A stretch of DNA of 64,000 nt, taken from assembly GCA_902805885.1 (NCBI GenBank), contig CADCUM010000079.1:23598-87597 (forward strand). Direction: 5' to 3'. Source of the stretch: an uncultured Nocardioides sp. Lineage in GTDB: Bacteria > Actinomycetota > Actinomycetes > Propionibacteriales > Nocardioidaceae. The first letter of the stretch is position 1; every line of letters starts with the position of its first letter. Shown in pieces: positions 10,080 to 21,842 of the stretch. The notes beneath the pieces were generated by a model. The model was not told where the DNA came from. It did no database searches and was given only the letters and a program-made list of their open reading frames with translations. A program made the translations under genes and the position numbers.

Positions 10080-13043
10080 TCAGCCTCGGCGCGCCAGCAG
10101 GCGTCGTACGGCGTCGTCGACGAGCGTCTCGGCGCGTCGGTCGAAGCTGTGCTCGGCGACGATCCGGAGGGCGATCTCGCGGCGCGTGGAGTGGTCAGGG
10201 AACTGCTCGTACGGCGGCTCGACGAGGCGTGCGAGCTCGTTCTCGTCGCCGAACGTCTGCACGAGCCCGCCGAAGATCTGCTCGATGCCGTCGATCGAGT
10301 CGCTCAGGATCCGGGCTCCGCACGCCGCGGCGTCGAAGAGACGGTTGGACGCGAAGCCGTCGCGGCGCATGTCGCGGTGGTGGTCGTTGAGCACCACCCC
10401 GGCGGAGGCGTAGAGCGCCCCCACCTCCTCGTTCGCGACGCCGTTGGAGGTGATCCGCTCGCGCGGGACGAACTCCGCCCAGTCCTTCCCGTGCAGCGCG
10501 AGCGGCACGCCGACGGCGAGGGCGCTGCGGACGGCGAAGCGGTAGACCCCCCGCGAGTTGCCCACGAACACCACCGGCGGCCCGGTGTCGGGCTCCGCCC
10601 GGTCGGGGTGGAACCACCGGGCGTCGGTGCACTGGAGCAGGGGGGTCACCGTCACGCCCCAGTCGCGACTCACCCGGTCGGACCAGCTCAGGCTGGCGGC
10701 GTAGACGGCGTCGAAGCCGGCGACCTCCGCCGGGGTCACCATGTCCGGGTGGCTGATCACCCACTGGAGGTTGAGCAGCCCGGGCCTGGGGGTCACACGG
10801 TCGAGGCCGCGCAGCACCAGGAGCACGTCGTCGTGGTCGCGGGAGTCGCGGTCGCGCGCGTCGCGGCGGTCGACCGCGACGTGCTGGCCATGCCGTTCGA
10901 GGGCGTCGGCCAGGGAGCGGGCGAAGAAGGTGTCGCCCCACTTGTCGCCGCGGGCGGCGGCGGGAGCGGCGATGTCCAGCGCCCAGCGCAGGCGCGGGGG
11001 TGACTCGTGGATGCCGTCGATCGCCCGCACGACCGCCTCGGGCACGAGCACCGGCTCCGTGCTCCCCTCCGGGTCCACGCGGCGGCTGCGCTGGTCGGTC
11101 ACCTCGAACCCCGCCCGCGCCAGCAGCTCGGCCGTGGTGTCGGGGGGAGGGGCGACCCGGTCGCGCGCGAGGCAGGCCAGCGCCTCGACGAGCTCCTCCG
11201 GCTCCGCGTACGCCCGGCGCGAGGTCACCACCGCCTCCGGGACCAGCACGGTGCGGCCCAGGCCGGCGGCGTGCGCGCGCAGACCGAGGTCGGTCTCCGC
11301 GAGGACGGAGCGGAAGCGCGCGTTGAGCCCGCGCAGCGCGATCGCCGTGGACGTGTGCAGCGCGACCAGGGGGGAGGCGGGTGCGGAGACGGCGCACCGG
11401 CCGAGCCGTCGGGCGTCGGCCGCGGGATGTCCCTCGAGGAGGAGGGCGGGATGGGCGTGCGTGGCCGCGAACCGGGCACCGGCGCTGAGGACGGTGCCGT
11501 CGAGGCCGAGGACGAGCGTCTGGACCAGTGCCACGCCCGGCTCCGCGAGGGCCTCGGTGAGCAGCACGGAGAGCGTGAGGCGCGGCGGCATCACCTCGGG
11601 TCGCACCAGGACCGTCGTCCCCCCGGCGACCCGGGACATGCCGACGTTGGCGGCCGCCGACGCGTTGACGTCGGCCGCGACCGGCACGAAGCGGGCTCCG
11701 TCGACCACGGCGGCCAGGGTCTGGGCGAGCATGTGGTGGGCACGACGGAGCCGGACCCCCACCGCGACCAGCTCGGCGCCGGACGGCGGGACCGTGCTGA
11801 ACCACTCGACGGTGCGCCGCGGCTCCGCCCCCAGCGGGACGACGTAGCTCACCAGGTCACCGTCGAGCTCGCGCGTGCCCGCGCCCTCCCAGTCGACGAG
11901 CTGACGCTCCAGCACGAACGAGTCCCAGTCGTCGCTCGGCGTGGAGGGAGGCGTGTCGGCGCGCCGGGCGACGGGGAGGTCGATCGCCTCGAGGTCGTGG
12001 GCGCGGCTGAGGCGCAGCACGAGGTCGCGGTCGGCTGCGGCGTCCAGGGACTCGTCGAAGCCGCCGACGTCCTTGATGGCGTCGCGACGCAGGAGCATGG
12101 TGGTCAGGTCCACCGGGCGCCCGGCGAGCAGCTCGTCGCGGTTGCGGGCCGACCCCCCGGCCGCGGCGTGCACCCCGGCGAGCCCACGCTCACGCGCGTG
12201 CGCGAGCAGGGTCGCCAGCTGGTCGGGGGCCCAGGCCCGACCCGGGGCGAGGAAGGCGACGTGGTCCCCGGTGCCGTGCTCGAGCGCGGCGTTGCCGGCC
12301 GCCCCAGGTGTCGTGCGGTCCTCGCGGACCACGGTGATGCGCCCGTCGAAGGCCGCCAGCCCGGTGAGGACCGGGACGCTGTCGTCGACCGAGCCCCGGT
12401 CGACCGCCACGAGCTCCCAGTCCGCGAACGTCTGGGCCTGCAGCGACTCGACCGTCTCCCGGAGCAGGGGCCCCTCGTCCTGGACCAGCACCACCACGGT
12501 GACCGCCGGAGTCCCGGTCGTCTCTGGCACGGTCCCGGAGGGCTGGACCGGCACCGGGCGGCGGCGCACGACCTCCTCCCGCCACGAGGTCGCGGACCGG
12601 ATCGCGGCCGCCCGGTAGGTCCCCCAGGTCACCCGGCGGGGCAGGAGCCGGGTCGGCAACGGGGTCTCCGGGGTGGCGACCGAGAGCCAGTAGGACAGCG
12701 GGCCGTACTCGTGCAGGCGCGCCTCCGGGTGCGCCGCGAAGATGACGCGGGGCTCGACGAGGGGGTGCGGCGCGAGGCGGTTGCGGCGGCGGCGCTCCCC
12801 GACGTACCAGAGGACGGGGTGCGGGGTGCGCTGGCCGGCCTTGCGGCGGCCGAGCCACGAGGCCTCGAAGAGCGGGTGCGGCGACACGTCGCCGGCGACG
12901 ACCACCGCCTCCGCCGCCTCCCGGTCGGTGTCGAAGGTGGTGCCGAGCTGCGCCGAGACGTACTCGGCGTCGATCAGCCCGGCCGCGACGAGCACCTCGG
13001 CGGGATCGTCGAGCCGCGGTGGCTGGCGCCGGTCAGCGCGCAT
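10080..13043 (-). CDS. Large multidomain glycosyltransferase (GT2-like domain plus C-terminal Glyco_trans_1_2-like domain)
   Basis: TVVVLVQDEGPLLRETVESLQAQTFADWELVAVDRGS (GT2) and C-terminal DMRRDGFASNRLFDAAACGARILSD (GT1-type). Confidence 0.8.
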   Translation of the reverse strand: MRADRRQPPRLDDPAEVLVAAGLIDAEYVSAQLGTTFDTDREAAEAVVVAGDVSPHPLFEASWLGRRKAGQRTPHPVLWYVGERRRRNRLAPHPLVEPRVIFAAHPEARLHEYGPLSYWLSVATPETPLPTRLLPRRVTWGTYRAAAIRSATSWREEVVRRRPVPVQPSGTVPETTGTPAVTVVVLVQDEGPLLRETVESLQAQTFADWELVAVDRGSVDDSVPVLTGLAAFDGRITVVREDRTTPGAAGNAALEHGTGDHVAFLAPGRAWAPDQLATLLAHARERGLAGVHAAAGGSARNRDELLAGRPVDLTTMLLRRDAIKDVGGFDESLDAAADRDLVLRLSRAHDLEAIDLPVARRADTPPSTPSDDWDSFVLERQLVDWEGAGTRELDGDLVSYVVPLGAEPRRTVEWFSTVPPSGAELVAVGVRLRRAHHMLAQTLAAVVDGARFVPVAADVNASAAANVGMSRVAGGTTVLVRPEVMPPRLTLSVLLTEALAEPGVALVQTLVLGLDGTVLSAGARFAATHAHPALLLEGHPAADARRLGRCAVSAPASPLVALHTSTAIALRGLNARFRSVLAETDLGLRAHAAGLGRTVLVPEAVVTSRRAYAEPEELVEALACLARDRVAPPPDTTAELLARAGFEVTDQRSRRVDPEGSTEPVLVPEAVVRAIDGIHESPPRLRWALDIAAPAAARGDKWGDTFFARSLADALERHGQHVAVDRRDARDRDSRDHDDVLLVLRGLDRVTPRPGLLNLQWVISHPDMVTPAEVAGFDAVYAASLSWSDRVSRDWGVTVTPLLQCTDARWFHPDRAEPDTGPPVVFVGNSRGVYRFAVRSALAVGVPLALHGKDWAEFVPRERITSNGVANEEVGALYASAGVVLNDHHRDMRRDGFASNRLFDAAACGARILSDSIDGIEQIFGGLVQTFGDENELARLVEPPYEQFPDHSTRREIALRIVAEHSFDRRAETLVDDAVRRLLARRG

Positions 13044-13977
13044 CGGCGTACCTCACCCGGGGGAAGAGCGGAGCGAGGGCCGGCGGCGTGGGGTGCAGGC
13101 GCTCGCTGTCGCGGATCGGGTACCACGCCGACGTCTCGTCGAGGAACTCACGCACCCCGGCGAACCGCTCGGGGAAGCGCTTCTCGCAGAGCGTCAGCAG
13201 CCGGCCCGCGTCGAGCTTGTAGGGGTCGTAGCGCAGCGTGTCGATCTTGACGTAGGGCAGGCGCGCGTCGTCGAGGACGCGGTCGGCCAGGCCCCGCGCG
13301 GGGTTCCACGGCTCGCCGGCGCGCTCACGCCACTCCCGCACCTCGGCGCGGCTGCGGGGCAGGGGGGAGCGGTGCGCCGCCCACCACCGCATCCGCTCGC
13401 GGGCGATCCGCCGGTCCTCGGCGGTCTCCTCGAAGTAGGTGCCCGAGCGGAACCCCGCCTCGTAGAGGCACCGCGACATGCCGACCTCGTAGCGGTGGAT
13501 GACCTGGCGGCGCTTGGAGATCGGCTCCATCTCGTCCCAGAACGTCCGGAAGGTGCGGGACCCGACCACCCACGGGCGGAAGGCGATGAAGAACGACTGG
13601 ATGTGGGGCGCGAGGCGCTCGGCGGCCGTGAGGCCCCAGAAGTCGCACGGGCGCGAGGCCATCTCGTCGAACACCGGGTCGTAGGAGTCCAGCGCGAAGA
13701 CGTAGCTGTCGTTGCAGACCACCACCTCCTCGTACGCCTCGAGGTCGCCGACGGCGTCCAGCCCCACCTTGTAGCTGAAGAAGTCGTAGCCGTAGTTCGA
13801 GCGCTCCACCAGCTGCGCCCGCTCGGAGAGCCACGCGCGGGCCTCGTCCTGCAGGCGCGCGGTCGTGCAGACGACCAGCCTGTCCACCGAGGCGGCGAGC
13901 GCCTCGACCTGACCGCGCACGTGGGGCCGGAGGGCACCGGCCACGTCGTAGTGCGCCATCACGGCCAGTCGGGACAC
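13033..13977 (-). CDS. Rhamnan synthesis protein F (RgpF)-like
   Basis: NYGYDFFSYKVGLDAVGDLEAYEEVVVCNDSYVF...CDFWGLT...HIQSFFIAFRPWV; GTG after TAGGGT-N6. Confidence 0.8.
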   Translation of the reverse strand: MSRLAVMAHYDVAGALRPHVRGQVEALAASVDRLVVCTTARLQDEARAWLSERAQLVERSNYGYDFFSYKVGLDAVGDLEAYEEVVVCNDSYVFALDSYDPVFDEMASRPCDFWGLTAAERLAPHIQSFFIAFRPWVVGSRTFRTFWDEMEPISKRRQVIHRYEVGMSRCLYEAGFRSGTYFEETAEDRRIARERMRWWAAHRSPLPRSRAEVREWRERAGEPWNPARGLADRVLDDARLPYVKIDTLRYDPYKLDAGRLLTLCEKRFPERFAGVREFLDETSAWYPIRDSERLHPTPPALAPLFPRVRYADAR

Positions 13978-14015
13978 GGCCGAACCCTAACAAGCGGCTC
14001 GGCCGGCCAGCCCCG

Positions 14016-15863
<1,848 letters not shown>

Positions 15864-15891
15864 CGCCCGCGTCGCACGGTCCCCGGGACGG

Positions 15892-18120
15892 GTGCCGCCC
15901 CTCGTGACCGCGGGTGACAGGGCGGCCAGGACCGCCTCGGCCGACGCGCTCTGCCGCACGGCGTACGACGCCTGCGGGGGGCCGGACGCCGGGGTGGCCC
16001 TGGTCGCCGTCGGAGGGTACGGACGCGGCGAGCTCGCGCCCTGCTCCGACCTCGACCTCGTCCTGGTGCACGAGGCGGGCACCGACCCGGGGGGCCTGGC
16101 GGCCGAGCTGTGGTACCCGCTGTGGGACTCGGGCTGGCGGCTGGACCACGCGGTGCGCTCCCTGCCCGCGATGGTCGACGCGGCCGCCGACCTCAAGGTC
16201 GCCCTGGGTCTGCTCGACGCGCGGCACGTCGCCGGCGACCCTGCCCTCACCCTCCGGCTGCGCACGACGATGCTGGCCGACTGGAGGCGCCAGGCCCGCA
16301 CGCGCCTGCCCGAGCTGCGGGCGCTGGGGGAGAAGCGTCACGCCGTGCTGGGCGAGCTGGCCCACGCCGCCGTGCCCGACCTGAAGGAGGCCGAGGGCGG
16401 GCTGCGGGACGCCGGGGTCCTCCGGGCGCTGGAGGCGAGCTGGCTGGTGGACGCCTCCACGTCCGCCTCGGAGGCCGCCCGGCGGGCCCTGCTCGACGCG
16501 CGCGACGAGCTCCACGCCGTCACCGGTCGGCCGGGCGACCGCGTCGCTCCCGAGAGCTGGGGACCGCTGGCCGATCGGCTGGGCCTGGCCGACGCGGACC
16601 GGGCCCAGCGGCACGTGCGGTCGCTGGGTCGGAGGGTGACCCACCTGTCCCGCCTCGCGTGGCGCCGTACGGACGCGGTGCTGGCCCGGCCCGCCGGGGA
16701 GCGGGGCCGTCGTACCCCGGCTCTCGTGCCGGTGGCGCCGGGCATCGCCGTGTCGCGCGGCGAGGTCGTGCTGGAGGCCACGGCGCGGGTGGGCGAGGAC
16801 CCGACCCTCCTCCTGCGCGCGGCGGCCGAGGCGGCGGTCCGCGACGTCCCGCTCGCTCCGACGACCGCCGCCCGGCTCGCGCGGGAGTGCACCGACCTGC
16901 CCGTGCCGTGGCCGCCGGAGGCCCGGGACGCGCTCGTGCGGCTGCTGGCCTCGGGCCCGGGACTGCTGCCGGTGTGGGAGACGCTGGAGGAGACCGGCTG
17001 CCTCGGCCGCTTCCTGCCCGAGTGGGAGCGCGTGCGGCTGCTGCCGCACGCCTCCGCGATCCACCGCTTCACCGTCGACCGCCATGTCGTCGAGACATGT
17101 GCCGAGGCCGGCGCGCTCGTCCGTACGGTCGCTCGGCCCGACCTGCTGCTGGTCGCCGCCCTCCTGCACGACATCGGCAAGGGCGGAACCCACGACCACT
17201 CCGTGGCGGGCGAGCCGGTCGCCCGTGCGGCGGCCACCCGGATGGGGTACGACGACCTCGACGTCGGCGTCGTGGCACGGCTGGTGCGGCGGCACCTGCT
17301 CCTGATGACGCTCGCGACCACCCGCGACCCCGAGGATCCCGCGACCGTCGCCGAGCTGATCGCCCACGTCCCCGACGCGGCGACCCTCCACCTGCTGCGC
17401 GCGCTCACCGAGGCGGACGCGAGGGCGACCGCCCCCGCCGCCTGGACGACGTGGCGGGCCTCGCTCGTCGACCGGCTCACCGCCGACGCGCTCGCCGCGG
17501 TGGGCTCCGGTCCCGCCGAGGCGCCGCGCCACGAGGAGTGGGAGCTCGCCGGCGTGGGGGACCGCGACGACCTCGACGTCCGCGTGGAGCCGATCGGCTC
17601 GCGCGCCACCGTGCGGGTCGTGGCGGTCGACCGCGTGGGGCTGCTGGCCGACGTCGCGGGTGCGCTCGCGCACCTGCGGGTGCCGGTGCTCGCCGCTCGG
17701 GCCTGGACGCAGCCGGGCGCGGGGGAGGAGTGGGGGTGCTCGGTCTGGGAGGTGGCGGACCCGCAGGTCGGTGCGGCGGTGCTGCGGGACCGGGTCCGCC
17801 GAGCGGCCGAGGGGAACGGCCCCGTCCACCGGCCGGACCGGGGCGGGGCCGGCGCCCTGCCGCCGGTGGTCGAGGTGCGCGCCGACGCAGCGGACGGGTC
17901 AGCGGTGCTGGAGGTGCGGATGGAGGACCGACCGGGGGTGCTCCACCGGGTGCTGACCGCGCTGGCCGGTCTCGAGCTCACCGTGGCGTCCGCCCACCTC
18001 TCCACGCTCGGACCCCAGGCGGTCGACGTGTTCTACGTCCAGGAGCAGGGTGGCGTCCGGCCCGGGGACGAGCGCGCGGCGGCGGCCGCCCACGCCGTAC
18101 GCCGGGCGCTGGAGGCGTGA
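15892..18120 (+). CDS. glnD: [Protein-PII] uridylyl/adenylyltransferase
   Basis: GGYGRGELAPCSDLDLVLVH, HD domain LLHDIGKGGTHDHS, C-terminal ACT-like domains; start 15892 or 15904. Confidence 0.93.
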   Translation: MPPLVTAGDRAARTASADALCRTAYDACGGPDAGVALVAVGGYGRGELAPCSDLDLVLVHEAGTDPGGLAAELWYPLWDSGWRLDHAVRSLPAMVDAAADLKVALGLLDARHVAGDPALTLRLRTTMLADWRRQARTRLPELRALGEKRHAVLGELAHAAVPDLKEAEGGLRDAGVLRALEASWLVDASTSASEAARRALLDARDELHAVTGRPGDRVAPESWGPLADRLGLADADRAQRHVRSLGRRVTHLSRLAWRRTDAVLARPAGERGRRTPALVPVAPGIAVSRGEVVLEATARVGEDPTLLLRAAAEAAVRDVPLAPTTAARLARECTDLPVPWPPEARDALVRLLASGPGLLPVWETLEETGCLGRFLPEWERVRLLPHASAIHRFTVDRHVVETCAEAGALVRTVARPDLLLVAALLHDIGKGGTHDHSVAGEPVARAAATRMGYDDLDVGVVARLVRRHLLLMTLATTRDPEDPATVAELIAHVPDAATLHLLRALTEADARATAPAAWTTWRASLVDRLTADALAAVGSGPAEAPRHEEWELAGVGDRDDLDVRVEPIGSRATVRVVAVDRVGLLADVAGALAHLRVPVLAARAWTQPGAGEEWGCSVWEVADPQVGAAVLRDRVRRAAEGNGPVHRPDRGGAGALPPVVEVRADAADGSAVLEVRMEDRPGVLHRVLTALAGLELTVASAHLSTLGPQAVDVFYVQEQGGVRPGDERAAAAAHAVRRALEA

Positions 18121-18242
18121 CGTCAGGCGCGACCCGAGTCCTGGCGGGAGCGGCGAGGAGTCGGGCGATCGGGTGCCCGGCCGGGTCGGCGGCTAGGCTG
18201 GCACGACGTACGCCGCTCCGATCCGAGGACTGACCCAGCACC

Positions 18243-19832
18243 GTGTTCGCCACTCTCTCCGACCGGCTCGCCGACACCTTCAAGAACCTCCGCGGGAAGG
18301 GCCGGCTCTCCGACGCCGACATCGACGCCACCGCGCGCGAGATCCGGATCGCCCTCCTCGAGGCCGACGTCGCGCTGCCCGTGGTCAAGGAGTTCGTGGC
18401 CGCGGTCAAGGAGCGCGCCCGCTCCGAGGAGGTCAGCCAGGCCCTCAACCCCGCCCAGCAGATCATCAAGATCGTCCACGAGGAGCTCGTGGCGATCCTG
18501 GGCGGCGAGACCCGCCGGCTGCGCTACGCCAAGAGCGGTCCGACGGTGATCATGCTCGCGGGCCTCCAGGGTGCGGGCAAGACGACGCTGGCCGCGAAGC
18601 TCGCGCTCTGGCTCAAGGAGCAGGGCCGCACCCCGATGCTGGTCGCCGCGGACCTCCAGCGCCCCAACGCCGTGCAGCAGCTGCAGGTCAACGGCGAGCG
18701 CGTCGGCGTACCCGTCTTCGCCCCCGAGGCCGGCAACGGCGTCGGGAACCCCGTCGACGTGGCCCGCGCGTCGGTCGAGGAGGCCAAGCGCAAGCTCCAC
18801 GACGTCGTCATCATCGACACCGCGGGCCGCCTCGGTGTGGATGCCGAGCTGATGCAGCAGGCCGCCGACATCCGCGACGCGGTCACGCCCGACGAGGTCC
18901 TCTTCGTCGTCGACGCGATGATCGGCCAGGACGCCGTCACCACGGCCCAGGCGTTCCTCGAGGGGGTGGGCTACGACGGCGTCGTGCTCACCAAGCTCGA
19001 CGGCGACGCTCGCGGTGGCGCCGCGCTCTCCATCCGCTCCATCACCGGCCGGCCCGTCATGTTCGCCTCCAGCGGCGAGAAGATGACGGACTTCGACCTC
19101 TTCCACCCCGACCGGATGGCCTCGCGCATCCTCGACATGGGCGACATGCTCACCCTGATCGAGCAGGCGGAGAAGGCCTTCGACTCCGAGCAGGCGATGA
19201 AGGCCGCCGAGAAGCTCGGCACCAAGGGCGGGTTCACGCTGGAGGACTTCCTCCAGCAGATGATGCAGATCCGCAAGCTCGGCTCGATGACGAAGATCAT
19301 GGGGATGCTGCCCGGGATGGGGCAGTTCCGCGACCAGCTCGAGAACTTCGACGAGCGGGAGATCGACCGCATCCAGGCGATCATCCAGTCCATGACCCCC
19401 GCCGAGCGGGACAACCCCAAGATCATCGACGGGTCCCGCCGGGCGCGCATCGCACGCGGCTCCGGGCGCCAGGTCTCCGACGTCAACCAGCTCGTCGACC
19501 GCTTCTTCGAGGCGCGGAAGATGATGGAGCAGATGGCTCGCGGTGGCGGCATGCCCGGGATGCCCGGCATGCCGGGGATGCCCGGGATGCCCGGGGCGGG
19601 CCCTGGCAAGCGCGGAGGCAAGCAGCAGCCGAAGAAGGGCTCGAAGAAGGCAGGCAAGCGCGTCTCGGGCAACCCCGCCAAGGCCGCCCAGGCGAAGGCC
19701 GCCCGTGACGCTGCGGCGAAGGACCGGCCGGCCTCCGACCCGTTCGGCGAGCCCGCCGCAGCGCCGGTGGACTACGAGCAGGCCGCCGCGGCGCTGGACC
19801 TGCCGAAGGACTTCTCCAAGTTCCTCAAGTGA
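18243..19832 (+). CDS. ffh: Signal recognition particle protein Ffh
   Basis: GLQGAGKTTLAAKLALWLKEQG, DTAGRLGVD, TKLDGDARGGAALS, Met-rich M domain. Confidence 0.97.
   Translation: MFATLSDRLADTFKNLRGKGRLSDADIDATAREIRIALLEADVALPVVKEFVAAVKERARSEEVSQALNPAQQIIKIVHEELVAILGGETRRLRYAKSGPTVIMLAGLQGAGKTTLAAKLALWLKEQGRTPMLVAADLQRPNAVQQLQVNGERVGVPVFAPEAGNGVGNPVDVARASVEEAKRKLHDVVIIDTAGRLGVDAELMQQAADIRDAVTPDEVLFVVDAMIGQDAVTTAQAFLEGVGYDGVVLTKLDGDARGGAALSIRSITGRPVMFASSGEKMTDFDLFHPDRMASRILDMGDMLTLIEQAEKAFDSEQAMKAAEKLGTKGGFTLEDFLQQMMQIRKLGSMTKIMGMLPGMGQFRDQLENFDEREIDRIQAIIQSMTPAERDNPKIIDGSRRARIARGSGRQVSDVNQLVDRFFEARKMMEQMARGGGMPGMPGMPGMPGMPGAGPGKRGGKQQPKKGSKKAGKRVSGNPAKAAQAKAARDAAAKDRPASDPFGEPAAAPVDYEQAAAALDLPKDFSKFLK
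19551..19595 (+). repeat. 9-bp tandem repeat (ATGCCCGGG-type, 5 copies) in ffh encoding MPG x5
   Basis: atgcccggg atgcccggc atgccgggg atgcccggg atgcccggg. Confidence 0.9.
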
Positions 19833-20002
19833 GGTCTTGAAGGCACGTCGCCTGGTCGACCAGGCGGGACGCCTGCCGAGCGACACCCACGGTGCGAGGT
19901 GCCTGCCGATCTGCTCTGGTACCCACCTCGATCAGACACCAGCCGCAGGACTAGACCAGTACCTCGGTCGCGTCATGGATCGGCCCGGTGCCTTCTCATC
20001 CA

Positions 20003-20040
20003 CAGAAGCGCCCACGGACCCGAGACCGTGGGCGCTTCTG
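20003..20040. terminator. Hairpin terminator, perfect 15-bp stem, 8-nt loop
   Basis: CAGAAGCGCCCACGG / CCGTGGGCGCTTCTG downstream of ffh. Confidence 0.85.
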
Positions 20041-20223
20041 CCGTCGTCGAACCTCCGCCGGGCCGGCAGACCCGCCCCCGGCCGACGCCGGGGGCGGCCC
20101 GCTGTGCCGCCCTCGTGCGCCTCGATCCCGGGCGTAAGCCCGTCCTCGGCGTACGCTGCCGGGGACAGCCGCCGCTGCCTCGTGTCCTTCGGACGCTCCG
20201 CGGGGGCTTGAGAGGCGGTCGCC

Positions 20224-20772
20224 ATGACGGCGCCGAAGCTGCCGAGATCCGGTCCGCGCGAACCATTCCACGACCCGGGCGTCCTGCGCCTGTGCATGGC
20301 GCACCCCCGGGTCGATCGAGGGCTCGACGGCGCCTGGTGGCCACGGAGCCGGGACCTGCCCGGCGAGCTCGCCGACCTCGTGGACCACTTCCCGGCCGAC
20401 CGCTGTGGACGCATCATCCGGGTCCTGGTGTCCCCCGCAGACTGGAACGCGCGACCTCGACACGTCCTCGTGGGTGGGGGCTACGTCAAGGTGGGCTTCC
20501 TGTCCCAGGACGACGACAGCCACCTGATCCACCTCACGACGTCGCACCGGACGCTGCTCTCGGTCCTCGTGGTGCCCTCTGAGTTCACCCGCGACCAGGG
20601 AGACGCCGCGCTGGAGGAAGCGACGAAGCACCGGGACACGCGCTCCGCGTCCCGTCTCATCGAGCGGGTGAGGACTGACCGCTCGACAGCGGCGTGGCGC
20701 GCGTCTCGAGAACGACGGATCTCCTGGTGGCGACCGGACCTGGTCGCTTCCGAGTTCAGCAGCCCCACCTGA
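20224..20772 (+). CDS. DUF5994-like hypothetical protein
   Basis: DGAWWPRSRDLPGELADLV...VSPADWNARPRH..GGYVKVGFLSQDD pattern; SD GAGAGG upstream. Confidence 0.65.
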   Translation: MTAPKLPRSGPREPFHDPGVLRLCMAHPRVDRGLDGAWWPRSRDLPGELADLVDHFPADRCGRIIRVLVSPADWNARPRHVLVGGGYVKVGFLSQDDDSHLIHLTTSHRTLLSVLVVPSEFTRDQGDAALEEATKHRDTRSASRLIERVRTDRSTAAWRASRERRISWWRPDLVASEFSSPT

Positions 20773-20833
20773 CGTCGCGACGTGGCAGGGACGCCGCGCA
20801 GTCCCGACGCACCGGGACCGAGCACCGGCGACA

Positions 20834-20871
20834 CAACGCCCACGCGGCCGGGGGCGCCGTCGTGGGCGTTG
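20834..20871. terminator. Hairpin terminator, 11-bp stem, 16-nt loop
   Basis: CAACGCCCACG / CGTGGGCGTTG. Confidence 0.7.
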
Positions 20872-21206
20872 CGGCGCAAGAGAGAAACTCAGTCCCTCCC
20901 AAGGGGGTTGCGCTGCCGTCAACAGTAGACCCCACCGGGCGTGCCTGGCGTGACACGGACGGGGGAACTCTGCCTCCTGCTTCGTCAATCATTCAAGTAT
21001 GTCTGCAGATTGCCCCAAGGCCCTTGGCGACCGGGACCCCACCTACCTACCGTGCCAAGCACGACAGGGGTCGGCTGGCACGTGGGGGCGGGTCGGACGG
21101 ACGACCTCCCCGGGGGGTCCAGGGCACCCGCCCGGGCCCCGTGGAAGTCAGGGAGAAGGGGACAGCGATGATCGTCTGGTCGATCGGCACGCACACGAAG
21201 CCCGGC

Positions 21207-21350
21207 TCAGAGCCGCATGCGGACGAGCAACGTCCCCCTGCCGCCGTACGGCGAGCCGAGCGCCCCGACCTTCCCCAGCGTCTCCCGGGTCTTGCGCTGC
21301 TCCTCGACCGAGGTGGTCCGAGGACACAAGCCGCGCGGCACCCGCGGGGC
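21207..21350 (-). pseudogene. Possible gene remnant (C-terminal fragment ...TSVEEQRKTRETLGKVGALGSPYGGRGTLLVRMRL)
   Basis: Nearly all third codon positions G/C in the last ~35 codons, upstream part of same ORF loses that bias. Confidence 0.25.
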
Positions 21351-21507
21351 TGAGCCAGCCCTCGGCCCTCGGTGGCGACGAGGTCTGGACCGGTGGGTCA
21401 AGACACGCCGGAGGTTTGGTCCACCGCGCCCGGGACCGGCCGCTGGGGGCCTACCGTGTCACCTGCAGGACAGCGCGTCGTCTGCGTCGACCCCGGGAGG
21501 AGGCAGG

Positions 21508-21774
21508 ATGGAGCACCCGACAGGTGCGGCTGAGCCCCACGCCGCCGACCGGCTCAAGGTCGTGCGCGACTTCCCTGCGGACGAGACTCCGGTCGTGCTC
21601 GTGCACGTGGGCGGCGACTGGCAGAGCGGCGAGCTTCTCCGGTGGTCCGAGGACTCGGACGGCGAGCTCTGGGCGGACGTGTCCTACCGCCGGCCCCTCG
21701 ACCAGAAGTTCCTCGGCACGTTCCCTCGTCAGCGTGTCTGGGAGGACCGCGACGACATCGCTCCCACCGCCTAG
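21508..21774 (+). CDS. Small hypothetical protein
   Basis: MEHPTGAAEPHAADRLKVVRDFPADETPVVLVHVGGDW...; strong SD GGGAGGAGG upstream of ATG 21508. Confidence 0.6.
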   Translation: MEHPTGAAEPHAADRLKVVRDFPADETPVVLVHVGGDWQSGELLRWSEDSDGELWADVSYRRPLDQKFLGTFPRQRVWEDRDDIAPTA

Positions 21775-21842
21775 AGCGCGCCGGATCCTCGGCACGGTCG
21801 TCCGGCCCGGCCGCTGCGGGGCGGGCGGCTAGGGTTCGACGC

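Noticed and set aside
19836-19990. Possible tRNA in the spacer downstream of ffh
   Set aside because: No TTCRANNC T-loop or acceptor pairing could be built; only the 20003-20040 terminator is convincing.
21168-21353. Plus-strand ORF MIVWSIGTHTKPGSEPHADEQRPP... with a plausible SD
   Set aside because: Good SD and opening codons, but the remainder loses coding character and overlaps the better-biased minus-strand remnant. Not supported as a gene.
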